In this document: positions 23,509-35,200 of the stretch, one piece after another | Position numbering within the stretch: the stretch's first letter is position 1 | Layout: every line of letters starts with the position of its first letter | DNA from: Triplophysa rosa | Lineage: Eukaryota; Chordata; Actinopteri; Cypriniformes; Nemacheilidae | NCBI RefSeq assembly: GCF_024868665.1 | Contig: NC_079905.1 | Location: 2,415,351-2,479,350, forward strand | Direction: 5' to 3' | Length of the DNA: 64,000 nucleotides | Made by a program: the position numbers and the translations under genes | The notes under the pieces: generated by a model | Databases searched by the model: none | Seen by the model: the letters and a program-made list of their open reading frames with translations, nothing else | Told to the model about the DNA's origin: nothing

Positions 23509-24513
23509 GTTTTATGAAGGAAAGATTTGTACATTTCACACTGTGATGTCATGATGACACGGTCTTGCTGACAGTATTCAGTGATGTCATTGGCTTGTAG
23601 TCATATTGATATTATATTATAAGATGTGGGGAGGTTCTGTTGACTTCACTTATCAATAAGGATCATTAAAAGTCCAGAAGAAAGTGGAGACACGCATACA
23701 GTGTCTTTTCCTGCTTTTGTAATGTAGCTTCAAAGATTTGTAAGATACATTACGTTTTTAGTTATGAATTACAATATACAGTTTTGGTTAGTTCATTTAT
23801 GCTTTTCTTCTTCAAAGCGGATTCAAAGGCTTGTGAATCAGCTGGTTTGTCATATAACACTATGAATGAATGATGAGTTAACCACAGAGCCGTTGAGAGA
23901 GAGAGTCGCGACAACAGAAGTTCACATTTATCGAGCGTCACGTGATTCATGGAGCCTTCAGATAGTTCCAGGAAGTTATGTTATTTGTTTTTTTTTCATT
24001 AAATGACTTGCGTCTTTAAATGGGTTAAATGTTTACCTCAATTGGACTGTTTAGCATTGCTAGTAACTTCTGGGAACTATTGAGAGGTTCCATAATTCCA
24101 TGTTGTAAAAACTGTTCCATTGGAGTCAACAGAGTTGACGAGACTCTCTCTCAATGGCTCTGGTTAACCCAAGCCATAAAATTTGGGGTGTTGTGTCTCT
24201 TTAAACTCGAGTTTGTGTTGATGGACAGTTTGTTTCTTTGTTGTATCTGAAAGACTATCAAGTGCCTTTTTAAATAATTCAGTTCTTGCACATCCTGTCA
24301 AAAAACGCCAGAAAAAACTTTCAAACTCATGAGTTTAGGTGTTACTTCATTTGGCATTTTCATTTTAAATCATTGGTTCTTTGTCATTTTTAATGATGTG
24401 GAACACCAAATTATTTTTTAAGAGTTTGATGGAACATGCAGTATCATCAGAAATGTTTTAATGGCTCGATTTCTCATACTGTATTGCTCATTGTTTTCCA
24501 ATTAAAGGCATGC

Positions 24514-24516
<3 letters not shown>

Positions 24517-24548
<32 letters not shown>
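24517..24548. repeat. (GA)n microsatellite
   Basis: About 16 uninterrupted GA units. Confidence 0.95.
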
Positions 24549-24550
<2 letters not shown>

Positions 24551-25271
24551 CTCATCAGTTCAGTGCAAGCAACGTGATTCCAATAAAACTTCAACATGAA
24601 AAGCTCACAAGCTTTTTTTCGACATTAACCTTTTCTTGGAGTTTGGAGCATTTTTGTGATTTTATACTGTAAACTTCTCTGTTCTTTGATTTCTCACAGA
24701 GCTTTAGTACATTTATTATTATTGACATATAATTATTCCCCATGATAACGTGATTCTTATGTGCTTGTGTGCCCCAACTCGTCGCATTTAAGAAATAATG
24801 TTTTGATGACACGCAATGTATTTTGCCAAGCTAAGCTTATTGCTATGCAAAGTTATGTAGATGTATGGTGCTTTATTTCAACGCAAGCCAAAGTCAAACG
24901 CATCGCTGTCATTTTCACCTTCAACATATTTAAATATAGTTGAGTTTATATTCACCTGTTAGTTTGGCTTCTTTGAGCTGTTAATGAGCGACTGTTTTTG
25001 TTTATGCATATCAGTTTGAGTTAAATTATTGTAATGAAGTTCAGGTGCAGGCAATGTAAATGAGTATAATTTATGCATGGTACACTGTACCTGTTTATAC
25101 TGGTTCTATGGTGCTATAATTTAGCTTTATTTAGTTGATGTGTTTTCGGGGCGGGAGGGGGAGTACATGTGTTGGTAAAAAAATTATCTGGCCCGTTACT
25201 GAGTTGTACTTGTGAAGTTTTTGTCAGTTACAGATTTGCAGATTTTTATAGACATGAAATGTATTTCAAAA

Positions 25272-25277
25272 AATAAA
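25272..25277 (+). terminator. Candidate poly(A) signal, plus-strand collagen
   Basis: AATAAA in CAAAAAATAAATGC, 2.7 kb after the stop codon. AATAAA at 24582 and ATTAAA near 24501 are earlier alternatives. RNA data would decide. Confidence 0.45.
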
Positions 25278-25592
25278 TGCAAGATGTCTTTATGCTTTAA
25301 TGTTGAAATCTGTCTGGTTGTCATGAGAAATGAAACGCAGATGTCATGGTGGGGAAATGATTTATTTTAAGCTGCCCTGTTACTGGAACACAAGGTTGTC
25401 GGCTTTAGCTTAATTTCTGGCACCATGACTAACGTCAGTCTTTAAAAATCCCATTTTATGAAAAATGACATGCAAACAATGGAACGGTGACATTTTCTTT
25501 TCTACAAATTGATTCAACATGGCTTCATTTGAAAGTAATTTACAAGGTCATTTCTAAGTGTCCCAGGAATTCAAACATCAATTTCCAATCAT

Positions 25593-25598
25593 TTTATT
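25593..25598 (-). terminator. col9a1: Candidate poly(A) signal, col9a1
   Basis: AATAAA on the minus strand (TTTATT on plus), about 255 nt past the col9a1 stop codon. A second candidate lies at 25361-25366. Confidence 0.5.
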
Positions 25599-25849
25599 TT
25601 TTAGTTTTTCCTGAGGATTAAAATTGTAGACAAACACACCTTTTCAAATTTTCTTCCCGTCTGAACAAGTTTATGTACAAGGCACGATTATCATTTAAAT
25701 TGCTTCATGCACCATCACATCAGCCATCTGTACGTCTCTCTATCGATACAACACTTTGATTTGTTTGTCACAGCACCATTTAAAGTGTCCTCAAGTTTAC
25801 GGGAAATGGACTGTCTCTGTGTTCCCCATGATGAAGGTCTTTCTGTTCA

Positions 25850-26233
25850 TTAGCCCTTGATGTTGACCGGCTTTTTACCACCAAGCAGGTACAGAGGTTG
25901 AGGCGGCCTGTAGCAGTTTGAAGGATCGCAGAGGCCGGGAGCTCCCGGAGATCCTCTCGCCCCAGGGGTACCTGGTGTTCCAGGCACGCCGGCCTCTCCT
26001 CTAGCGCCATCGTTGCCATCCTTACCAATGCCAGGTTTGCCAGCTGTTCCTGTTTAATAAAAAGATTTCATGTAGATAGGTTCAGATCTACACAAAATAC
26101 CTTTTAATAGCTTTTAACTTGAACTTATCTTTAACAGAGAGTTAAGGTTTTGTACCTTGAGGTCCAGGTTCTCCCGGAATTCCTGGAACTCCGATTCCTT
26201 TATCGCCTTTATCACCTTTTTGTCCAGCATCAC
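25850..26233 (-). CDS. col9a1: COL1 end and NC1 tail of col9a1
   Basis: Exon 26156-26233 (78 bp, phase 1-1) carries [17 protein letters not shown]. The terminal exon 25850-26049 carries [12 protein letters not shown] and then regular Gly-X-Y up to GAPGL. The NC1 tail follows: [16 protein letters not shown] to VNIKG and TAA. As I recall, the mammalian tail (CEPASC...) keeps the Cys-x4-Cys but little else. Confidence 0.93.
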
Positions 26234-29200
26234 CTTCAGACACGTAAACACATGAGTTTACATACATCACTGGACACTGAAGACAGTAGCGCCCAAAAGT
26301 AATGTACAACTTTGGGAAATTTACATCTAATTCAAATACACACTGCTGAAAAAGCTTAAGGGAACACATAAATCACAAAAAATATTCAAGTAACTATTTT
26401 CACTTTTATACATTGCATAATGTATTGAAATCATGAAATGTAACAAAGGCCAATGAAAGCCAAAAGCATCAACACATTCATTTGAACTTAAACGTTTTGT
26501 TCATAGAGATCTAATATGTGATTTAAAGTGCCTCAGGGCTCAGTTCTTGGACCGCTGCTCTCTTGCAATATACATGACATCCCTAGGTTCTGTCATTCGA
26601 GAACATGGCTTTTCCTATCACTGCTATTTAGATGATACACAACTCCACTTGTCATTTCGGCCTGACGATCCGACTGTTTCTGAACGCATTTCAGCATACC
26701 TGAGTGACATTTCACTCTGAAATGTTACTATTATAAAAAACATATTCCCTGATATGCTGTAGTTTAACCAAATAATTTTTTCCTGAAGGAGCAGTTTAGA
26801 GCAAATACTGTATAAACATGCCCCATAGCAATCAGTTACTACTACTGTATAGACTCGTCCATTGAAGCTGTGGGTTTGAAAGCTGTTGGTTTTAGAAACT
26901 AAGACATGAGTGTCTAGCAACCGTTAGAACATTTTTCTTCTGATGCTGCATTTATAATCTTCCACAAATGTGCCTGAATCCCCAGAGGTCTGGATGAAAT
27001 AATTGGAGGTGCTGCTGGGAGTTTTATAATCGCTGGGTTATTGCCTCTCAATCTCGCTCTCATTAGCAAGCGTATCTCTCTCTTCGGCTCGCTGGTAATG
27101 AACAACAACCTTCACAACACAAGTGTGAGGCTAAACTCTACAGAGACTGTTACCCTTGAACGACCGTGACACAGCAACCAATAGAAATTAATGTGTGTTC
27201 TGCACGCCTGAGTCAAAATCTAAATATAAAAGAAACATTTATAACATAATGACTGCTGTTTTCTGTACATGTGTGTGATGTTAACGAAATATACCATGTG
27301 TTCTAAACTTGACATGACATCTTTATATCAATTTTACAGTACCTTTATTTTTCTAGACCAAGAGCATTGACTGGATTTATGATTTTGTTTATTTTGTTTG
27401 ATTTAGGTGAGAAAAGTGTTTTGGTTTAAAAAGTTATAAATACACTCTAAAAAATGTTGGGTTATTTCAACCCATTGTTGGGTCAAAAATGGACAAACTC
27501 ACCCGTTGGGTTATAAATTAACCTGCTGGGTTGATTCAACCCAATTGGTGGGTCAAATACAACCATATTCTGGATTAATTTTACCCAACGGTTGGGTTTG
27601 TCCATTTTTGACTCAACAATGGGTTCAAACAACTCAACATTTTTTAGAGTGTATATATGTGAGTGTGATTTGAACACATCAGCTGTACCTTTGACTCCAT
27701 GTTTTCCAGGAAGACCGTGATATCCTGAAGGTCCCTTGGGTCCCATAAGTCCTCTGGGTCCAGCTACGCCCGCAGCCCCTGCTGGTCCTACTGGTCCGGG
27801 TAGTCCCACGGGTCCTGGCGTACCGGGGGCTCCGAGGGCAAGAGGCTTCTTTGCCAGTTCTTTCTTATAGGCATCTAAATGTTCTGTTCAGCACAATAAA
27901 GTTGCCATTTATAAAGATGGACAAATAGAATTGTTGACTATGTCTAAAAAATATGTGTCATACCTTCAACGACAGCTGAGCACATTTCACGAATCTTCTC
28001 GTCGCTCATCTTGGGACCCTTTTAAAAACCCAAAAGAAATCAGAAATAAACCCATAGCTCTCTAACGAAAAATAAAGAAATGTACTCACAGGTAAGCCTC
28101 TGGGACCAGGGGGTCCAGTTAATCCTCTTTCCCCTTCCAGCCCACTGGCACCCTGGGGTCCGGTCAGACCCTCGTGACCCGGCTGTCCTGGACGACCATC
28201 GGCACCTGTGGCGCCTCTCTGGCCTTTTTGTCCTTGCTTAAAACAAAAAAGAAAAAAGAAAAGCAAATGTAGAACAAAGTCAGCTCAACTCCCTGAGGAA
28301 AATTGCGGAGAGGATGTTTATGAACCTATAACTTTAAGACCCCCCGCGGAAGTGTGGTAAGAAACATACCTCTCCCTTGATTCCCGGGATACCAGTGGGC
28401 CCCTGTAAAGCATCATTAAAAACCATCACACATCACATACTTCAATAGAATAATTAGAAGGTGTAACAGGTATGTTGCCATAAATATGGTGTACCTGATC
28501 ACCCTTCATGCCATGTTCTCCTGAAACACCTGGTTCTCCCTGTGTAGCGTTGAAAGAAAAATGTTAAGGTACAAAGTATTCATTTGGGAAGCGGCAGACA
28601 TTTTTTAGGGTCAATGAGTACGTGCACTGTAAAAAAAAACAATGTTATCCCAATAAGTATCTTTTTAGTAGGAAGGATAAATGTATTATTTTAGGCATCT
28701 TAAATAAGATCCACAGCGTGTTGCTAACAAAGATTATTTTGTTCAATTGACTTGTTCTTGTGGACCAGTTATAGGGCATTTTTGCATTTAGTTCCAAGAA
28801 TGCATTGCAGTATGCAATAATAAATTAAATGGATTGCTGTTTTAGTTATGTGCTGTTGGTGTCATCACTGTTAGTATTTAGAGTTGATTTTAGTTGTTTA
28901 TTTTCACCAAGTTTTATGTTTGTGTGAATAATGTAAGGTCTAACTGCATGAGGAAGGAAGTATTGCTCTTAGTGCAAATGCATTCAACACAAACGGTTTG
29001 AACCATTACCTGACCAAAGTTTTGGCCATGTATGTATAGAACAGAACAGAACAGAACTTAAATGACAAAAAGCTTGTTTGTAGTGAAGTTAGGGCTGTCA
29101 CGATATCAAAAATTTCCAGCACGGTTATCGTGGCCAAAAGGATTTGCTGTGTCGGTAGTATCACAATATCTACCACGGAATCTTTGGGAAAAGTGACACA

Positions 29201-32200
29201 GATCGTCTTTCATTTTATGTATTTTATTTGCACAATGAATCTCACTCAAAATACAAATTTATGGAGAGTTCGTAACCATTGTGACTCCCAAGGCAGTTTA
29301 CGATAGTACGGTCTGTGTAGCATTTGCACGATATCGAATATCAAGGTTTTGGGATCACGGTTATTGCCAATAATGGGAAAATGTGACACCCCTAAGTGAA
29401 GTTAAAAGACATAACAACGTTTAGTAGGTTTATTTCATCACTTTTAGGTCTTCTCAAGGTCTCAACCAAGATGTTTGACAGTGTGCTTTGACTTTTCAAC
29501 TTACCATACTTCCTTTAGGACCGACTACACCTATTGGGCCCTGAGATAAAAAACACATCAGAAAGTGATCAATATTTTCACTGAGGCACAGTTGATTTTT
29601 GTGTGTAAGGAATGATGGCACACCTGATCTCCTTTATGACCGGTGTGACCCTTGATTCCACGAGGACCCATAAGTCCTTTATCACCGTGATCTCCCTGTA
29701 GAAATAACCGAGAATTACAACAACACGTCCACTGAGATCCACAATCGACCCACTTGCCCATCCATGTGTTTAACCCTATAGATATGTGTATGTAGCTGCC
29801 ACATGTTGACGGCACTAGACAGTGCCAATGCATCTGCCATTTTGGAACCGTCAACATTTGCTGTCGACACTCAAAGTACATTATGAGGTTTTTACAACTA
29901 GAAACTGCGCAGATTTCAGTTCCTGAGGAAATGGAATGACCTTTCACAGCTAAGAATGCGTTGGTTCGTGTTTTAACTGAATTCTTTTAAACTATGGTAA
30001 CTTTAACGTCATGTTTGGCTTGTTGTATTGTGTTAGTTTAGCAATAATAATGCTTTGGTCTACACAACAGCACGTTACATTTGATGTGTATATAACTTGG
30101 TTAACTTGCTCTCGAGTGTTCACAGACCGTTCAAATATGGCAGAAGACAAAAGCCCATTGAAACAGCCGCTAATGAGACATCTATGTATATATATCTATG
30201 TTTTACGCACCTGGATTCCTGGTGGGCCTGCTGGGCCAACTGGACCCTGTTTTCCTGTCTCACCCTAAGAAAGAAAAGGATATACTCAAGTTAAACATAA
30301 TCGTATTACTATAAATCTGAATTCAACCAAATAACAAACCGAGTGCTAGACTGAAATATTGTCGGTCTATAATTAAATGCATGTGTTTGAATGTTTTTAT
30401 TACAGTGGCTCCTTTAAAGCCCGGCATTCCGTCTTCTCCAGTGGGTCCAGTTGCACCCTAAAAATATGACATTTACATGAATAACCATGGGAGAATATTT
30501 ACGTATCAGCTTAACAGAGCTTAATAGAGTAATACGCACATCTTTACCAGGAGGTCCGATTGGACCGTTCGGTCCAACATCACCGGTGTCACCCTGAGCA
30601 AATAAAGCAATGCGGTTTCAAAAAGTCAAATATTCAGCACAAGTTATTTTACATGGAAATGATATTTTCTTTTATGTAAATTTTACCTTCAGGCCTGCAG
30701 GTCCCACGAGTCCTTGTTTTCCTGGCAAACCCTGAGTTTGAAATAATTGTTGCTCAGTCAGCGTGTGGCAGAGATTACAAATGAGAGAAAATATCTGGAT
30801 TTTGACAGTTCAACAACGGCATGCATAAAAGATGTTTAGCTCTTTCAAAGGCATCGGGATAAGGATCGGTGGATTTCAGTAACACATTCACTCCTTCACT
30901 TACAGGAATTCCCACAATTCCTCGGACACCAAAGGCTCCGGGCAGTCCTGGCTCTCCCTGTCAAACAGACGGCAGTATTTGAAGTCAGTTTTAATGCTGA
31001 TATCATTAACATTTATCACTTAACATATGCATAATGAACTGATTAAACCGATTCGTTTGAACAAATCAGTTTGCAAAAATGGAACCCCACATTAAAAATA
31101 CTTTCTTATGTACTATAGTAAACTGTAGGGCTGTGTAAAAATATCGATATGGCAAACTATCGCAATATTTTGTTTCACCATAGTGTATCGATAGTCCCAT
31201 GTCTACTATCGGTACATTTATTAAAATCACATTTTAACATCATTTACAGTACATACGGCCCTTTTCTCAAGCGGGAGTGAGCCAGGCTCTCCAGCTTCCA
31301 GAGCCGACACGTGTGTGTGTGCGCTTTGATTTTAATGATGCATGTTTAGAAAAGCGTTTATTGTGATGCTCGATGTGAAGCAAAGGCACAGGTTTTTTTT
31401 CTAATCGACGGACAATGAGGATGTTGCTGCGGGAAACACAAGACTACAAAGTTATAAGGTAAACTATCCTCGTGCTCCGCTATCAAACAATAACTGCGAG
31501 TAATTCAATATTCCGTCTCATAAAATGCAAAAAGAATGCACAAACTGACATTAACGCTATCAAACTGAAGGGAAGCCAAAAAACCCTTGCTGAAAAAACA
31601 ATAGAGCTCTGCCCAAAGCACAATAGAAAATGTAATGGATTCAATGGTTATAATGGAAATTTTCTTAATTCTTAATTGAAACTATAACGTGTCTACTATT
31701 GGTGAGATGTAAAAAATACCCCAGGTGGTCCACAGCAAGTTGTATTTTCAGCTCTATTTTCCTTTTACATTTTTTATTTGAAAAAGTATCGCAACATATT
31801 GCAATTATGTAACGTATCTAAATATATTCAATATATTGTATTGTGACTTATCTATCGTGATATGTATCGTATCGCAACGCCCTTGCCAATACACAGCCCT
31901 AATAAACTGTAGTAAAATATCTATACCTTACCTTAGTAAATATTAAAGAATACTACAGTATTTACTACAGTTTATCAATTGACTCTAAGTAATACTACAG
32001 AATACCACCAAAAAAGTGTCCATTAACAAATGTAGCTTTTACTATAATAGGGTGTACTACAATTTACTCCAGTTTACTATAGTAAATACTGAAAGATACT
32101 ACAGACATTTGTTATGTGGGATGCTTATACTTCAGGTCAACATGTAAAAAGTGTTCATTCAGAATTTCAAGAAATAAACATGATCATGACTTACCTTCTC

Positions 32201-35200
32201 TCCCAGAGCTCCTGTTTCTCCATCAGAGCCGTGTTTTCCTGGTTCACCCTACACATAACCACCATCATCATACAGAGATTATGAAATCTATCACACGAGT
32301 CATGTGATGACTTTTTCGGGTGGACTCTTCTTTAAAAGGAAGAGACATTTCGGGTCCCATGTCATATTGATGACTGTAATAAGGGATATGAACAAATATT
32401 TTACTCAAACATATTGATCACTCACAGCATCACCCTTGGCACCTGTCGCTCCCTTCTCTCCCGGTGCTCCGATCACACCCTGAAACACACATTATATTTC
32501 TTCAGAATAAACATTTTACCTTAACATGGCTTTATTGACTGTTTTGTAACTGGCAGAGATTGTAAACAGGCTCGTAGACTCACTTCATCTCCTTTGGGTC
32601 CATGATGACCCTCTCTCCCCCTGATGCCTTCAACACCCTGTAAAAAAACCATCATCATTACGTTAAACAGAATATAAAATGATCGGAACCTATGTGGACA
32701 CAACCTTTAAATTCAATAACATTGATATTACGATCTTCATTCATTGAAACTAAATGTTCAGCCAGCACAGATAAGTATAGAGTTATGGGTAGTGTCCTAT
32801 GGTGAGACATAGCAAAAAATGAGAAAACAAACGGTTAGTAATATATTATTTTATATTATTAATATTTGTATTTTGCCTATAGAATAAAATAGCATAAGAG
32901 AGATTTATTTTTATAGTTCTAAATGTTTGCTGTCACACCAAAGAACACATTTACACATTTATTTGTCAACTACCCATATCCACATAACAGCATTCATAAA
33001 ATCCAGCTTTGTATTATGAGCTTTGTTACGCTTCAGTTCTGCTAGGAAACGTTGTGTCTATCAGATAAATCTTCTGTGCTTTGATGCCAAATTCAGACGC
33101 GCAGTGTCGGTTCAATAAACTCAATGAACGATCACATACTGGAGATCCCGGTGGTCCGGTTGGTCCTGGGATGCCATTAAAACCTGGAGGACCCTGCAGA
33201 CAAAAACAACAGAAAGATGTCAATAACAACAATGTGCTCAGATATATAAGAAAGATCACAGATGAGGTCTATCTCATTTATTTCTCATAGAGAGTAAATG
33301 GAGAGCAAATGGAAAGCTTTCCTTAAGTCTCAGATATTTCTTCTCAGAAAAAGAGTCAGAAACCTCACAAATGTCTCCATGAGAGTTTCAGAAGAGATGT
33401 CAACAATGTCTCAAACTGAGCTCAGATTAGTCAAGTCTGCATTCAAAAGTCAATATGAACTCTAACATGTTTCATCAAATTTACTCAAATGCAAATACAA
33501 TCGACATTCATTTTACACCTCCATACTCATTAAACAACGACAGTAAAAAACATTTTTAAGTTGTGTTTCGCTTTAACTTTTCATGTTTCTTTATGAAGTT
33601 TAAAGGTGCAGTTTGTAAAAACCGCCGCTAGAGCGCGCACGATCAAAACAACAACAATGGCGTAGCTAGATGACGCTGTGAAGGAGCGTGGAATGATGGG
33701 ATCTGTTGTCTTCAACTCCACCGCTGATGGCCATCAATCATACGGGAACAAGAAATCATGTTACCGGATGAGGTAAAGTATTAAAGTTTTATAAATTTTG
33801 CGTATAATTTTGGTCCATAAATAAGTGACTGCTCGAAACAAGCTAGTGGCTTGCTGGACGCTAGACGCTACTCCGCATTTGTCCACGACACAGTTGTCAT
33901 GCGGTTTCTACGTCAGTAAAGGGTAACACGGATATGACGCCACTGACAGGCGACTGCACAGCCCCGTGTCACTGTTTAGAATGGCGATTTTCTCACAATT
34001 TACAAGTAGTTGAAAACATTTGAGATATTGCAAGTACTCAGCTGTGCAAAATATATAACACTGGCCTAGTGGTTTTTGGATATTTTACTGCAAAATTACT
34101 GTTACAAACTGCACCTTTAACATGCTGAAAATGAAAATCCCATTATTTTTTTTACCATCGACGGTACTCACAAAAAAAAACAAAAAAATATTTTCACACA
34201 TTTATACATTTTGGTATTATTACTGGTACGCAGAAATGACAAGGTACTGGCATAACACTGAGCTCAAAACTACAGTTTAACATAACAGTTACTAAAAATG
34301 AAGTCTACATTTGATCGTTTTTGTCTTCTATGACTAAAACTGTCCTCACGAATCAAGTTCCAGATGTAGTCACCCATCATGCCTTCATCTCACCTTCCCT
34401 GTCCTACAGAAATTTCTAGAATTTGCTGACAGTGACAATTAAAAAATGTGAAAATTATGTGAAAATTTGTACAGTTTTAGTTTATTTGCAATATACCGAT
34501 ATATCGTAATTAATGATATAAGCTGAAAATGTACTTGAGCTAAATATACACTAAAACATTGATGCTACATGAAAATAAACACTACCACAACAATTATCAC
34601 TGCAGAATTGTACAAGAACTATAAAAAGGTTGGGCGAAACAACAACGTGTTACACTGTGTTATGCGTTTCAATTTTTAGTGTTCTGGAGGAATTTTAAGA
34701 GAAACATCTGAGACTAAGTTGATACTTAAATGAAGCGCAACTGAGAACTCAAAGTTATAAAGAGTTATAAAAAAGCAATAGCATTTTATTCTGGAGTTGT
34801 TGAGTACAAAAATACAGTTCTGCTATCGAGGTCCTAAAACCTCTTTATTTCTTAACAAAGAGCACGCTCGTTTTTCTGTCTTTAAAAAAACTCACACTAC
34901 AGACGTGATTTGGCCGTTTAAACAAACGCAATTATTATTTCATGTATTGATCTGCACTGAAGGTTATTGCTCTGTAAGCGGTCTTCTGCTTTTTTTCTTC
35001 TCGTCGGCCGCAGATAAAGATGTTATATGTCTTACCCGATCTCCCTTATCACCTTGAGCACCCGGAAATCCGATTGCCCCTCGCTGACCCTGCAGGGAAC
35101 AGAATTATAATTGATGGAAGATGAAAGTAAATTTGCAAGATGACAAGATAATGTCTGCATGACCTGATGAGCAAACAAACCAACAAACAAAAAGATATCT

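Larger units (their letters stand above)
22552..25849. other. 3' UTRs and convergent intergenic region
   Basis: 3.3 kb between two stop codons facing each other. It holds a miniature element (23048-23508), a (GA)n tract (24517-24548) and AATAAA signals on both strands. Candidate plus-strand poly(A) signals are at 24582-24587 and 25272-25277. Candidate minus-strand signals (TTTATT on plus) are at 25593-25598 and 25361-25366. Confidence 0.6.
26234..27688. other. col9a1 intron with LINE fragment and MITE
   Basis: The intron contains a degenerate LINE reverse-transcriptase fragment (26528-26720) and a palindromic MITE (27443-27651). The text between them (26721-27440) shows nothing definable. 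Confidence 0.65.
33194..35035. other. Large col9a1 intron
   Basis: The intron contains a dispersed repeat copy (33285-33480) and a TTAA-bordered MITE (33604-34116). 34121-35035 is AT-rich with nothing recognisable. Confidence 0.6.
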
